A stretch of 62,387 nt of DNA from Paenibacillus sp. 32O-W (GCF_007679495.1 NZ_VEGP01000029.1:1-62387); one strand, 5' to 3'; counted from the first letter of the stretch, positions 17,143-28,392 are shown. The notes: generated from the letters alone by a model not told the origin. Program-made: numbers and translations.

Positions 17143-19000
17143 GATTAGTCCCGCTTCCTTCCTCCATATAGGGAAGAGTGAAAGACACCGTCGTTCCTAC
17201 ATTAAACTCCGAATCTATCGCAATCGCACCGCCATGGGCTTTAATAATTTCCCGGGCAATGGACAGCCCCAGGCCCGTCCCTCCCATATTGCGCGATCTT
17301 GCTTTATCTACCCGGTAGAAACGCTCGAAGATCCGCGACAAATCCTTCTTCGGAATGCCTATTCCAGTATCCTGAATTTTAATTTCGAGCATATCATTCG
17401 GCAGCCGTTCGGCCATAATTCGAATTTGGCCGCCGTCTCCCGTATATTTAATCGCGTTGGAGACGAGGTTATCCAGCACCTGATCGATCTTGTCCCGATC
17501 CAGCCAGATCGGTGACGTATTATCACCGATAATAATCTGGATGGCGATACTGCGCTGCCGCAGCTGGAACGAGAACCGGTCAGCCACTTCATCCAGCATT
17601 TCCGTCACATGGACCTGCTCCTTCTTGAGCATCGCCTGGTTGGAATCGAGCCTGGACAGGTGAAGCAGATCCGTAACGAGCCGGATCATCCGCTCTGCTT
17701 CATTACGGGTCACCCCTACGAATTTCCTGGCCAACTGCGGTTCGTCTATAGCCCCGTCATCCAAAGCCTCCAGGTAGCTCTTGAGCGTGGTCAGCGGCGT
17801 CCTTAACTCATGAGATACGTTGGCGACGAACTCCCGGCGGGACTGCTCCAGCTCCTCCTGCTCCGTCACGTCATGGAGCACGACAATCGTTCCGGTCGTC
17901 CCCTTCTCCCGGCTGTGAACCGAAGTGAAGGTTGCTCTTACCTTACGGCTCTCTTCCGACTCCTGAGGGTGAATCTCGATCAGATGGGTAACCTCCTCGC
18001 CACGCGCGCCGGGAAGTGCCAGCTGCTTGGGAAGCCCCAGCAGTTCGTATAAATCCTTGCCGTCCGCCGGCTGATTGTTCAGCTGAAGCATTTCTCTCGC
18101 CCGGCGATTGATGACGATCACCCGGTCCTGCTCGTCTGTAGCCACGACTCCGTCACTCATGCTCGTCAAGACGGAGGCCAGCTTCTCCTTCTCTTCTTCA
18201 TTCACGGACAGCGCTTCCTTCAGACGATTCGTCATATCGTTGAAGGCACGGCTCAACTGGCCGATCTCGTCGTGGCTCCATATTTTGACCTGGTGGTCGA
18301 AGTTCCCCCGGGCAACGGACGACACCTGCCGGGTGATTTCTTTAATCGGGCTCGTAATCGTGTGGGCCAGAATAATTCCGAGAAGAATCGTCATGGCGAG
18401 CGCAATTAAAATACCGGACATGAAAATCTGCTTGATCCGGTTGATCGTGTCGAAGATATCTTCCATGGAAGAGACAATATAGACCGCTCCGATGACCTTG
18501 TTTTCCTCGCTGACGGGCATGGCGATCACTTTCTTCCGTTTCCCGTCCACATCCGTCAGGATCCGCTCATTATCTTTGTCCTTAATATTCTGCAGGGCGC
18601 GGCTGACGACCTGCTGGGTATTCTTCTGCCCGATGATGGAACGGGGATACTGGTCCGATGCGCTGATGACGGTTCCGTTGGAGTTGATGATCTGAATCTC
18701 CACGTTGCTTACCTTGTACCAGTTATTGACCGTTTGGTTCAGCCGGTCGTTAATCGTCTTACCGTCTTCCGGCTTCGTTCCGGAATCGGCATTCTCCTGA
18801 TTGTCCAGCAGAACGGGCTTTACCAGATCGGACAACAGCATGGCCTGGTAATTCAGAGATTCCGAGAAGTTATTCATGAATGAGGTTTCCATCGCCTTGA
18901 TGAAATAGATGCCGATCAACTGCATGGCGAATAAGATTAGCAGTACATAGATGATGATCAGCTTCATCTGAATCGTTCGGAAGAACCGGATTCCTATCAT
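17126..19000 (-). CDS. walK: WalK (YycG) essential cell-wall sensor histidine kinase
   Basis: Sensor kinase of the essential WalRK system that controls peptidoglycan hydrolases. Visible order: membrane helix 1 (residues about 12-34), extracellular sensor (35-188), helix 2 (190-212), HAMP (213-265), PAS (275-385), HisKA with phospho-acceptor His397 in VSHELRTP, and HATPase with DTGIGIP and GGTGLGLS. Its 624 residues match the Bacillales length. It begins directly after the walR stop and overlaps walH, so walR-walK-walH are one transcript. Confidence 0.97.
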   Translation of the reverse strand: MIGIRFFRTIQMKLIIIYVLLILFAMQLIGIYFIKAMETSFMNNFSESLNYQAMLLSDLVKPVLLDNQENADSGTKPEDGKTINDRLNQTVNNWYKVSNVEIQIINSNGTVISASDQYPRSIIGQKNTQQVVSRALQNIKDKDNERILTDVDGKRKKVIAMPVSEENKVIGAVYIVSSMEDIFDTINRIKQIFMSGILIALAMTILLGIILAHTITSPIKEITRQVSSVARGNFDHQVKIWSHDEIGQLSRAFNDMTNRLKEALSVNEEEKEKLASVLTSMSDGVVATDEQDRVIVINRRAREMLQLNNQPADGKDLYELLGLPKQLALPGARGEEVTHLIEIHPQESEESRKVRATFTSVHSREKGTTGTIVVLHDVTEQEELEQSRREFVANVSHELRTPLTTLKSYLEALDDGAIDEPQLARKFVGVTRNEAERMIRLVTDLLHLSRLDSNQAMLKKEQVHVTEMLDEVADRFSFQLRQRSIAIQIIIGDNTSPIWLDRDKIDQVLDNLVSNAIKYTGDGGQIRIMAERLPNDMLEIKIQDTGIGIPKKDLSRIFERFYRVDKARSRNMGGTGLGLSIAREIIKAHGGAIAIDSEFNVGTTVSFTLPYMEEGSGTNHDGKS

Positions 19001-19717
19001 TTACAGTCCCCCTGCTTTAGGGTTCCTCATTACGTAGCCTAATCCTCTTCTCGTCGTAATATATTCCGGACGGCTGGGCTCGTCTTCTATCTTCTCACGC
19101 AGCCTGCGAATCGTGACATCCACGGTGCGGACATCCCCATAGTAGTCATACCCCCACACCGCCTGGAGCAAATGCTCGCGGGTCATGACCTTCCCCGTAT
19201 TCCGCGCCATATATTGAATCAGCTCGAATTCCCGATGGGTCAAATCCAGCGGCACACCGTCTTTATACACGACATACATGTCGTTATCGATTAACAGTCT
19301 GTGTATGCGTATTCCTTCCTGATCGGACGCTCCCTGCTTCTCCGGCTCATTCTTGGCCTGCCGCCGCAGGTGAGCCTTGACTCTGGCCAGAAGCTCCCGG
19401 GTTCCGAACGGCTTCGTAACATAATCGTCCGCCCCCATCTCCAGCCCCAGCACTTTATCCAGCTCCGTGTCCTTGGCTGTCAGCATAATGATCGGGGTGT
19501 CCTTCCTGTTGCGGACTTCCCGGCACACGTCCATGCCATCCTTAACGGGCAGCATCAGATCGAGCAGTATCAAATCCGGGTTCTCTGTCATAGCCAGTTC
19601 TACGGCGGTTCCCCCGTCATAGGCACAGATTACCTCGTAGCCTTCCTTCTCCAAATTAAATTTCAGTATATCGGCAATCGGTTGTTCGTCATCCACTACC
19701 AAAATTTTTCCAAACAA
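19001..19717 (-). CDS. walR: WalR (YycF) essential response regulator
   Basis: OmpR-family response regulator that pairs with WalK. The receiver domain has the acidic pair in VVDDE (residues 8-11) and phospho-acceptor Asp53 in LLDLMLP. The C-terminal winged helix ends [11 protein letters not shown]. Length 238 is standard. The start is TTG 19717 with AGGTGA six bases upstream. It heads the wal operon. A decayed B repeat lies in the gap upstream, between walR and the M23 peptidase gene. Confidence 0.97.
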   Translation of the reverse strand: MFGKILVVDDEQPIADILKFNLEKEGYEVICAYDGGTAVELAMTENPDLILLDLMLPVKDGMDVCREVRNRKDTPIIMLTAKDTELDKVLGLEMGADDYVTKPFGTRELLARVKAHLRRQAKNEPEKQGASDQEGIRIHRLLIDNDMYVVYKDGVPLDLTHREFELIQYMARNTGKVMTREHLLQAVWGYDYYGDVRTVDVTIRRLREKIEDEPSRPEYITTRRGLGYVMRNPKAGGL

Positions 19718-19829
19718 CGATACTCACCTCATACTTTCTATCGACATTTAGAAATCCGGTGAATCTTGGGACGGAAGAAGCTGCCGGTGCAGCCTTCTCC
19801 TGTTCCTTGTTTTATCTCCTATTCCAAGG

Positions 19830-19918
19830 TAATCGGCTGTTGCCGTCCCTCGTTCAAGGACGTACAGGTACTCGATGAAAATAAGAACGGAGTAAGCAAC
19901 TTTCTTATATTTTAACAA
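19830..19918 (+). repeat. Decayed copy of repeat B, without an A insert
   Basis: The stretch matches the other B copies in order: a CGGCTGTTGCCGTCC-like left half, then GATGAAAATAAGAAC, then CTTTCTTATATTTTA at the right end. It has more substitutions than the copies at 34.5, 36.7, 43.3 and 50.2 kb. The site where A units sit in two other copies is uninterrupted (AAAATAAGAACGG). It lies between walR and the M23 gene and ends at the M23 terminator. Confidence 0.6.
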
Positions 19919-19962
19919 AAAATAGGCAGAACAGCGAACTCGTTTAGTCCGTGCCTGCCTAT
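19914..19962 (-). terminator. Rho-independent terminator after the M23 peptidase gene
   Basis: On the minus strand AATAGGCAG and CTGCCTATT pair around a loop of about 25 bases, followed by TTTTTTG. It lies 15 bases after the M23 gene stop codon. Confidence 0.75.
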
Positions 19963-19976
19963 TCCTATCCTAGTAA

Positions 19977-21623
19977 TTATTGGTTAAGATATTTGATCGG
20001 GTTCTCTACCGTCCCGTTATTAATAATTTCGAAATGCAGATGGACCCCGGTAGAGTCGCCGGTACTGCCCATATACCCTATCTTCTCGCCTTTCTCCACG
20101 ATATCGCCGGCCGATACGTCAATCTTGCTCATATGGCCGTATAATGTTTTGTACCCATTCTTATGATCAATAATCACATAATTGCCGTAATCGTATTTGT
20201 AGCCCGCAGCTTCGACGGTTCCGTTATCTGCAGCGAGAATATTTTTCTTGCTGGAAGTAATGTCTATCCCTTTATGTAGCTTACCCCAACGCTTGCCGAA
20301 TCCGCTCGACACATTCGGAGAAACAACAGGCCAAGCAAAATTTCCGGTGCCTTCCCCAAGAATAACCTTGGTTCCCTTCTTGACCACTGCCTTGACCGGC
20401 TCACTGATCATCTCTTCGTTAATGATCTCTTCCTCCCGCATCTGTCCGTTGACTTTCGTAATGCTGAAGGTGACTAGCTTCATTCCGTTAACGCCGGGCG
20501 TAATCGTTTCGACTTCTCCCAGCTTCATCTCATCATCGGTAATAACCTCGGTATCATACTGTACTTCTTGCTGCTCGACCAGCTTCTCCACGGTCTTGAC
20601 CGAAAGCTTCGGCTCCAGAACCGTCAAATTAAGAACGTCGCCTTCCGTTATCCGGTCGTTCACAATCCAAGGGTTATTCTCATAAATAACATCCTGGGAA
20701 ATCTTGAATCGGTGTGCAATACAGGAGACACAATCTCCCTTGACCACTGTATACATCGTCGGAGTGGCATTGCCCGTTTCTAACGTTGCCTGCACTTCGT
20801 CGGGGTTCATCACTTGTTCCGGCTCGACCTTCATCGTAACCAGATCAACATTCTGCAGGAAGGACGCCTCCTGAAGCTCGCTTTGCCCCGGAGCCAAGTC
20901 GCTGTCCTCCGGTTCGGCAGAGAGAGCGGTGACTTCACCGGATTCCTTCTTCTGCTCTCCCGTATACTTGCTCATAATTCGCTGAAGGACCTCTTCCGCC
21001 GTATCCTTATCCTTGACGATCGCCACCGGATCGCCATCTACCTTCACTTGAACCCCTACCGCTTCGGGAACCAACAGCTCATCCAGCTTGCGGAGAGTTT
21101 CCTCGTTGTCAAAGGGTTTCTTGAAAGCCCTTTCATGCCGTAATGTTATGTCGTTTGTATTAAGAACCATGTGAACATCCTGGGAATTCTGCTCCAGTTT
21201 CTTGTATTTCTCCAGCTTCAGATCCTCGACTAGCTGAGGATCGCTCACGGTTCCGACTTGAACGTCTTTCATATAGACATCATAGACGTCCAGCGTATTC
21301 ATTTGAACGTAATAATTGCCCCCGACGGTGATTCCCGCCAATAGTCCAAAAGCCCCAACACCCTTGGCAATTTGAATCCGATAATCCCGTATGCGGGACA
21401 TAAGACCGACTGGCCGCTGCATCGCAGTATTTTCTGTAGAAGACGGATATGATTTCGCTATAGTTTGAGAAGCTGGCTCAAGCGCAGCTGTGGAATTCGA
21501 TTTCTTATTGCTCAAGATGGCATCGATCTTGCCAGTCAAGCTCTTGAATCGGATCTTCGAGCCGACCTGTTGCACGTTGGCCCATTTCTCCTTGATCCAA
21601 TTTTTCATCTTGGAAACTGTCAT
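19977..21623 (-). CDS. M23 peptidoglycan endopeptidase with LysM and G5 domains
   Basis: Large cell-wall hydrolase of 548 residues. A membrane segment lies at about residues 88-110 (GVGAFGLLAGITVGGNYYV). A LysM wall-binding domain is seen at about 290-335 (YTVVKGDCVSCIAHRF), then a G5-like region, and a C-terminal M23 domain with HKGID and HLHFE zinc motifs. The LysM segment has an unusual CVSC. GAGGAGA precedes the ATG. Its place next to walRK fits the regulon, since WalR controls autolysins, but I did not find a convincing WalR box. Confidence 0.92.
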   Translation of the reverse strand: MTVSKMKNWIKEKWANVQQVGSKIRFKSLTGKIDAILSNKKSNSTAALEPASQTIAKSYPSSTENTAMQRPVGLMSRIRDYRIQIAKGVGAFGLLAGITVGGNYYVQMNTLDVYDVYMKDVQVGTVSDPQLVEDLKLEKYKKLEQNSQDVHMVLNTNDITLRHERAFKKPFDNEETLRKLDELLVPEAVGVQVKVDGDPVAIVKDKDTAEEVLQRIMSKYTGEQKKESGEVTALSAEPEDSDLAPGQSELQEASFLQNVDLVTMKVEPEQVMNPDEVQATLETGNATPTMYTVVKGDCVSCIAHRFKISQDVIYENNPWIVNDRITEGDVLNLTVLEPKLSVKTVEKLVEQQEVQYDTEVITDDEMKLGEVETITPGVNGMKLVTFSITKVNGQMREEEIINEEMISEPVKAVVKKGTKVILGEGTGNFAWPVVSPNVSSGFGKRWGKLHKGIDITSSKKNILAADNGTVEAAGYKYDYGNYVIIDHKNGYKTLYGHMSKIDVSAGDIVEKGEKIGYMGSTGDSTGVHLHFEIINNGTVENPIKYLNQ

Positions 21624-21807
21624 GATTCTCTCCTCTTAAGTCCTGAATTAACTTTAACCATTTTGTAACCAAATAGCCTTACGTACCAGGTTAAAGGAAA
21701 ATAGTTCTTTTACACTGTACCACAGGTCGCTGCTTTTTTTCAACCTGCTGGATCAGAACGTGTCGGAATTAGCGAAATCATGCCCGTTTCCTCTTATATG
21801 CAGGGTG

Positions 21808-22410
21808 TCAATACTTCTGTAATATCTCCATTAGTTGACTATATTCTTCCGGCTTTAATGTTTTTTCGACAATTTTTTTAATTTCCGACATTTCCTCCTC
21901 CGTAATTCCCCCTTCCATCATAGCCGATATGGTCTGCAAGTCCTCAGCGGGCAAGCTCGCCATATAGGCAAAAATCTTTTTCTTGTCTTCCTCATTCAAT
22001 TGATCCTTCTTCGAAGATAAATCATCGGGAGAGATGATGACTTCGCTTTTGCCGGCGTTCGACTGCTGTCCCAGCCCGCTCCCGCTTTGGCCGAATACGG
22101 GCACGGCGTCCGTTGAGGACTCCTGGGAATCCGGAGTTGAGAGATCGGAATCCTCCGTTTCCTCTGCCGGCGGCTTCTGGCCAGCTTCCTTACGGGTGTC
22201 TCCTCCTTGTGTCATAGACTCGAAGTCTCCCGCGACACTGCCGATCAAATCGGAAAACGTCACGAACGAGCCTTCTATGGGAATGTTGAAGTGAGAGATC
22301 AGCTTATCGACATAAGTATGAACAATCGTCCAAGTAAAGTACAACGTAAATCCCGAAGCGATAGCCGCAATCAACAGGGTACGGCTTAAATGAACAATAA
22401 ATTTGGTCAT
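21808..22410 (-). CDS. Uncharacterised membrane-anchored protein
   Basis: A 200-residue protein that I do not recognise. One membrane helix (LLIAAIASGFTLYFTWTIV, residues about 13-31) precedes a long low-complexity linker rich in S, D, E, Q and G, and then a charged helical C-terminal domain (from about residue 130, with repeated EE and KK pairs). This layout suggests an extracellular or cytoplasmic helical domain on a flexible stalk. It lies about 180 bases upstream of the M23 gene in the same direction, so a role in wall metabolism is possible but only by association. Confidence 0.75.
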   Translation of the reverse strand: MTKFIVHLSRTLLIAAIASGFTLYFTWTIVHTYVDKLISHFNIPIEGSFVTFSDLIGSVAGDFESMTQGGDTRKEAGQKPPAEETEDSDLSTPDSQESSTDAVPVFGQSGSGLGQQSNAGKSEVIISPDDLSSKKDQLNEEDKKKIFAYMASLPAEDLQTISAMMEGGITEEEMSEIKKIVEKTLKPEEYSQLMEILQKY

Positions 22411-22489
22411 GGTTGGTTCCTCCTATCCATCCGGTGTGCCTACTTTCCAGTATTGACGGAACGGAAACGGATATAACCCGAAACTATAA

Positions 22490-22640
22490 AAAAAGCCCCT
22501 AACGGAGCCTTCTCGAAGATGAATAACCCGGTATTTAAGGTAGCTTTTTATGCCAATAGAAATCTTTTTTACATCGTATTAACGCTGTAAAGAACTTAAA
22601 GATTCCTATGTGGTAAAAAAAGCTCCTAGCGGAGCCTTTT
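22490..22640 (+). repeat. Repeat A, one full and one partial copy
   Basis: A full unit (22490-22616, 127 bp) is preceded by ACTATAA and ends ATGTGGTAA, directly followed by the first 24 bases of another unit (22617-22640). This copy has the second arm type: AATAGAAATCTTT pairs with AAAGATTCCTAT, different from the copies at 11.6 kb but still complementary. The partial unit alone makes a GCTCC/GGAGC hairpin between A- and T-runs and could act as a terminator in either direction. Confidence 0.8.
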
Positions 22641-23117
22641 ACTTGAACGTCTATCTTGAAAATCCGTCTATTTTACCGTCTGCAGGCATCGTTGCAAGCG
22701 GAGCGGCACGTCTAACTGGATTTTGTACAGGTAGATTCAAGCGAATGGGCGAAAATGATCAAACTAACTGGATAAACTACAGTTAAAATGGGCAACTTTG
22801 GGCAAAACGGCTGTTCTGGCGCAAACTAACTGTAGGTTTTCCAGTTAGTTTCCATATTTCTTCCGAATATAGAAATCTAACTGTATGATATCCATTTAGT
22901 TTTCAAATTTCACACTATTGATGCAATTCAACTCTATTCTACCTTGAAAATCCAGCCATTTGCTTGAGTCTACCTACATAAAATACAGTTAAATCATCTT
23001 TCCTCCTAGAAAGCGATGGTTTCTCCACGGCAATATCTATGCCCAGCCTTATATTTCGCCAGTAACATCAAACCTTCGGACCGATTTTCACTTTGCGGAA
23101 GTTATAACTCCTATACT
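22641..23117. repeat. Non-coding region with repeated TAACTG/CAGTTA palindromes
   Basis: No gene is visible in 477 bases. Short motifs AACTAACTG and CAGTTAGTT recur in both orientations. The best pair is AAACTAACTG at 22823-22832 with CAGTTAGTTT at 22842-22851, a perfect ten-base inverted repeat; a second lies at 22761-22787. Near-matches occur at about 22712, 22887 and 22970. CTTGAAAATCC also occurs twice. The pattern suggests dispersed palindromic intergenic elements unrelated to A and B. Confidence 0.55.
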
Positions 23118-23118
23118 A

Positions 23119-23152
23119 AAAAACCCCGAATGCCGATGCATTCGGAGTTTAA
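23119..23152 (-). terminator. purA terminator
   Basis: CTCCGAATGC and GCATTCGGGG pair on the minus strand and are followed by TTTTTT, 22 bases after the purA stop. A strong, GC-rich intrinsic terminator. Confidence 0.88.
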
Positions 23153-23173
23153 TTTCCATACCTTCATATATCC

Positions 23174-24499
<1,326 letters not shown>

Positions 24500-24525
24500 T
24501 TACTGCTTCTCTTAGCAGCATCTCC

Positions 24526-24554
24526 AGTTTAGCAATCCGCTATACCAAAGTCAA
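24526..24554 (-). promoter_or_regulatory. Likely sigma-A promoter of purA
   Basis: On the minus strand TTGACT (24549-24554) is followed by 17 bases and TAAACT (24526-24531), about 65 bases before the purA start. It lies immediately downstream of the paired PurBox-like sites. Confidence 0.65.
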
Positions 24555-24558
24555 TGAA

Positions 24559-24603
24559 ATACACGAACATTAAGGAGGTTGCCTATATAAAATGTTCGGA
24601 TAT
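24559..24603. promoter_or_regulatory. Candidate PurR operator (two inverted PurBoxes)
   Basis: Two CGAAC motifs face each other: ATACACGAACATT at 24559-24571 and AATGTTCGGATAT at 24591-24603. The second fits the Bacillus subtilis PurBox consensus (AWWWCCGAACWWT, read on the other strand) at every position; the first differs at two. Paired inverted PurBoxes upstream of the -35 box are the known PurR arrangement, and purA is a PurR target in B. subtilis. Operator function is inferred. Confidence 0.65.
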
Positions 24604-24619
24604 CAACCATAAGTTCACT

Positions 24620-25996
24620 TTAGAACGGAACCGCCGCGGCCGAAGGCACCGGCTCCTGATGAGTTCGATCCAGACTGACAAATTTGTTGTAATGCTTCAG
24701 GAAAGCAAGCTCGACCGTCCCTACCGGACCGTTCCGCTGCTTGGCGATAATAATTTCAATGATATTTTTCTTCTCCGTATCCTGATTATAGTAATCGTCC
24801 CGGTACAGGAAGGCGACAATATCCGCATCCTGCTCAATCGATCCGGATTCCCGGAGGTCGGACATCATCGGACGCTTATCCTGGCGCTGCTCAACTCCCC
24901 GGCTGAGCTGTGACAGAGCGATTACCGGCACATCCAGCTCCCGCGCAATTTGCTTCAGCGTACGGGAGATTTCCGATACTTCCTGCTGCCGGTTGTCCCC
25001 GCTCCGTCCCCGCCCATGGATTAGCTGAAGGTAGTCGATCAGGATCATGCCGAGCCCCTTCTCCTTCTTCAGCCGACGGCATTTGGCCCGTATATCGGCA
25101 ACCGTCACCGCCGGAGAATCGTCGATATAAATATTGGCTTCCGCCATCGTGCCGATCGCCATCGTCAGCTTCTCCCAGTCGTCGTTCTCCAGATGGCCCG
25201 TTCTTAACCGCCCGGCATCCACATTCGATTCGGCGCAGATCATCCTCTGCACCAGCTGGGCCGCCCCCATCTCCAGACTGAAGATGGCTACGGTCTCCTT
25301 CTCGCGAATGCCTACATTCTGGGCGATATTCAGGGCGAAAGCCGTCTTCCCTACGGACGGACGAGCCGCCACGATAATTAAATCGGACCGTTGGAAGCCC
25401 GAGGTCATCTTGTCCAGATCGCGGAAGCCGGAGGCGATTCCGGTCGTCCCGCCCTTGTTCTGGTATAGAAACTCCACCCGTTCGAACACTTCCATCAATA
25501 CGTCACGGATAGAGATAAAACCGCTGCTCGAACGGCGCTGGGAAATTTCCATGATCCGCTGCTCGGCATCGCTCAGCAAATCGCCGACGGCCTCCGAGCC
25601 GGAATATCCGGTGCTGGCAATTTGTGTAGCGGCCCGAATCAGCCTGCGGGTCAACGATTTCTCCTCGATGATCTGCGCGTAATAGTCTACGTTGGCCGCT
25701 GTCGGAACCGCATTGGCAAGCTGGGTTAAATAGGAAACCCCGCCGACCTGCTCCAGCTGCTGCTTGTCCTGAAGCCGTACCGTGAGAGTGACGAGATCGA
25801 CCGGCTCGTTAGCCTCCGCCAGCTCCACCATCGCATCGAAAATATTCTGATGCTTGGTGCTGTAGAAGTCCTCGCTGATGATTCGTTCCATGACGGTAAC
25901 CAGCGCATCGCTGTCTAACAAAATAGCGCCGAGCACGGCCTGCTCGGCTTCTAAATTTTGCGGTGGAATTCGATCAAAGAGCATTTCGCCTTCCAT
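24620..25996 (-). CDS. dnaB: Replicative DNA helicase DnaB (DnaC of Bacillus subtilis)
   Basis: Hexameric 5'-3' helicase that unwinds DNA at the fork. An N-terminal DnaB domain (residues about 8-110) is joined to a RecA-like domain: Walker A ARPSVGKTAF at about 205, Walker B LIDYLQLI at about 305, and QLSRGVEQR. GGAGG lies eight bases before the ATG. It follows rplI by three bases and gdpP before that, the conserved Bacillales order. Length of 458 is normal; no intein is present. Confidence 0.97.
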   Translation of the reverse strand: MEGEMLFDRIPPQNLEAEQAVLGAILLDSDALVTVMERIISEDFYSTKHQNIFDAMVELAEANEPVDLVTLTVRLQDKQQLEQVGGVSYLTQLANAVPTAANVDYYAQIIEEKSLTRRLIRAATQIASTGYSGSEAVGDLLSDAEQRIMEISQRRSSSGFISIRDVLMEVFERVEFLYQNKGGTTGIASGFRDLDKMTSGFQRSDLIIVAARPSVGKTAFALNIAQNVGIREKETVAIFSLEMGAAQLVQRMICAESNVDAGRLRTGHLENDDWEKLTMAIGTMAEANIYIDDSPAVTVADIRAKCRRLKKEKGLGMILIDYLQLIHGRGRSGDNRQQEVSEISRTLKQIARELDVPVIALSQLSRGVEQRQDKRPMMSDLRESGSIEQDADIVAFLYRDDYYNQDTEKKNIIEIIIAKQRNGPVGTVELAFLKHYNKFVSLDRTHQEPVPSAAAVPF

Positions 25997-25999
25997 GCA

Positions 26000-26443
26000 T
26001 TATTCCTCCGTTACTTGTACCTTTAAAGTAGCCGATACCCCGGGGTACAGCTTGATAGGCACTTGGGTGACGCCCAAGGAGCGAATCGGATCGTCCAGAG
26101 ACATTTTTCTCTTGTCGATAACGATGTTTAGCTTCTCCAGTTCCTCGGCAATCTGCTTCGTCGTAATCGATCCGAACAGACGTCCGCCTTCTCCCGATTT
26201 CCCTTTCATCTGCAGCGTCATTTCGTTGAGACGGGCAGCCAGCTGCTCAGCTTGTGCCTTCTCCTCGTCTTTCTTCTTCTGCTCGGATTGCTTCTGCTGT
26301 TCCAGAACCTTCATATTCGAAGACGTCGCCGGAGCGGCCAATCCTTGTTTGATCAGAAAATTATTGGCGTATCCTTCGGATACTTCCTTAATCTGGCCTT
26401 TCTTCCCCTGCCCTTTGACATCCTTCAGGAAAATCACTTTCAT
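26000..26443 (-). CDS. rplI: 50S ribosomal protein L9
   Basis: L9 binds 23S rRNA near the base of the L1 stalk. The N-terminal domain is classic ([26 protein letters not shown]), joined by a long charged helix to the C-terminal RNA-binding domain ([14 protein letters not shown]). At 147 residues it has the normal length. The start overlaps the gdpP stop by four bases, so the two are probably translationally coupled. Confidence 0.98.
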   Translation of the reverse strand: MKVIFLKDVKGQGKKGQIKEVSEGYANNFLIKQGLAAPATSSNMKVLEQQKQSEQKKKDEEKAQAEQLAARLNEMTLQMKGKSGEGGRLFGSITTKQIAEELEKLNIVIDKRKMSLDDPIRSLGVTQVPIKLYPGVSATLKVQVTEE

Positions 26444-28392
26444 TCGAATAACCCCTCTTCCGCTTCAATTTCACTTAGTACCTTCTTAAGCTTTGCGGTC
26501 GCTTCCTCCAGCGTTCCTTCCAGCTGTACGGCCGCGTTGGTTAAATGCCCGCCGCCGCCAAGCCGCTCCATCACGACCTGGACATTCATCTGTCCGAGTG
26601 AACGGGCGCTGATCCCGATCAGGCCGTCCGGCCTCTCGGAGATGACGAAGGAGGCTCTGATATCGGTCATGGTAATTAAAGTATCGGCCACCTGTGCTAT
26701 AAGCAATTGTGAATAGGGACGTCCGCTTTCGGCTACGGCCAGAGCTACGTGATCGTATAAAATTTCAGCATGCTTGATAATTTCCGCCTTCTGAATATAC
26801 GCTCCCAGGTCTTCCTTGAGAAGCCGCTGGATCATGGCCGAATCGGCCCCGTTTCTTCTGAGGAATGAAGCAGCCTCGAACGTTCTGGCGCCGGTTCTCA
26901 TGCTGAAGCTTTTCGTATCGACGGTAATTCCCGCCAGCAGGGCCGTCGCTTCAATCGGGCTAATGGTCACTCTCTCATGGATATACTGCAGCAGCTCCGT
27001 AACCAACTCGCAGGTGGACGAAGCGTAAGGCTCCATATATACGAGGACGGCATCGCCAATAAAATCTTCCCCGCGCCGGTGATGATCGACAACGACCGTT
27101 CTCGGCGCCATAGACAGCAGCTTCGGCTCCGCCACCATAGAGAACCGGTGGGTATCCACGACCACCGCCAATGTGCGCAGAGTGGTCATCTCCAGCGCCT
27201 GATCCGGCGTGATAAACCACCTGGCGATTTTCTCGTGCTCCTGAAGAGCCTCCATCAGCCGTTCAATCGACGGATTGATGCCTTCCAGCACGATATATCC
27301 TTCCTTCTGGCTGAGCTGCACGGCTTTAAGAACGCCTATAGCCGCCCCTATCGCATCCATATCCGGATTCTTGTGACCCATAATGAGAACCTTGTCGCTA
27401 TCTTTAATCAGGTCTCTTAACGCATGGGAGATAACTCTCGCCCGGACCCGGGTGCGCTTCTCTACGGCATTGCTTCGGCCGCCATAGAACGACAGCCGCT
27501 GTCCGCTCTTCACAGCGACTTGATCGCCGCCCCGCCCAAGCGCCATATCCAAACTCGCCTGGGCCCAATTGCCAAGCTCAATAAGACTCTCGGCTCCCGA
27601 TGCTACACCAATGCTCAGCGTGAACGGAACTTTGTTGTCCGCACTTAGATCACGAACCTCGTCAAGAATATCGAACCGCTCCTGCTCCAGCATCTGAAGC
27701 GACTTCTGATTCATGATGATCAGGAACCGGTCGGAGGAGGTTCTGCGCAGGTACAGACCGTTGCGGTTGGACCACTCGTTAATCTCCCCGGTAATCTTCG
27801 CCAGGATGATGCTGCGGGTCTGATCGTCCATCCCCTGCGTCGCTTCCTCCAGATTATCGAGCATAATAATTCCGATGGCAATTTTCTCTTCCTGATACTT
27901 CTGCTCCAATTCCAGCTGATTCGTTACATCTTCCAGGTAGATCATCCTGTCGCCGTGGTTCATCGTGACCTTATAAGTAGACGAACCAATCTCTACCTCG
28001 AACTTGCCTTCCTTATCCTTGAGCATCGGGAACCGTTCGGTCAGCGATTCGCCGATCACCGACTCCTCCTCCAGCATGGTGGACACGAACGGATTGTGCC
28101 ACTCGATCTTCTGCTCTTCATTGTACAGAATAATGCCGATCGGCAAGTCGTTGGTTACTTCCTTGCCCGCCTTCTTGATCCGATGGGTCAAGGTAGCCAG
28201 ATATACATACAGGTCCTTGCGGAAAGCCTTCTCCGCCTTCCAGGAATACCACACCAGCACGGCAAAAGGAACAAGGGCGATCAGGCCTGCCACCCATTGA
28301 TAAAACGACAGCACGACAATGAGAATAAGAACCAGGATGAACGTCCACACCATATGCAGCCCGTGCCATCGTTTGATTAAAAACCTCGGCAT
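26440..28392 (-). CDS. gdpP: GdpP (YybT) cyclic-di-AMP phosphodiesterase
   Basis: Membrane-bound enzyme that hydrolyses cyclic di-AMP to pApA and so affects wall, potassium and DNA-damage responses. Two membrane helices (residues about 12-55) precede a PAS-like domain, a degenerate GGDEF domain and a DHH/DHHA1 catalytic module: [11 protein letters not shown] for the first metal site, [11 protein letters not shown], and [10 protein letters not shown] near the C-terminus. Length 650 matches the family. The gene lies between yybS and rplI, as in Bacillus. Confidence 0.95.
   Translation of the reverse strand: MPRFLIKRWHGLHMVWTFILVLILIVVLSFYQWVAGLIALVPFAVLVWYSWKAEKAFRKDLYVYLATLTHRIKKAGKEVTNDLPIGIILYNEEQKIEWHNPFVSTMLEEESVIGESLTERFPMLKDKEGKFEVEIGSSTYKVTMNHGDRMIYLEDVTNQLELEQKYQEEKIAIGIIMLDNLEEATQGMDDQTRSIILAKITGEINEWSNRNGLYLRRTSSDRFLIIMNQKSLQMLEQERFDILDEVRDLSADNKVPFTLSIGVASGAESLIELGNWAQASLDMALGRGGDQVAVKSGQRLSFYGGRSNAVEKRTRVRARVISHALRDLIKDSDKVLIMGHKNPDMDAIGAAIGVLKAVQLSQKEGYIVLEGINPSIERLMEALQEHEKIARWFITPDQALEMTTLRTLAVVVDTHRFSMVAEPKLLSMAPRTVVVDHHRRGEDFIGDAVLVYMEPYASSTCELVTELLQYIHERVTISPIEATALLAGITVDTKSFSMRTGARTFEAASFLRRNGADSAMIQRLLKEDLGAYIQKAEIIKHAEILYDHVALAVAESGRPYSQLLIAQVADTLITMTDIRASFVISERPDGLIGISARSLGQMNVQVVMERLGGGGHLTNAAVQLEGTLEEATAKLKKVLSEIEAEEGLFE

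Noticed and set aside
21624-21760. WalR binding site upstream of the M23 gene
   Set aside because: No TGTWAH-N5-TGTWAH pair fits without several mismatches.
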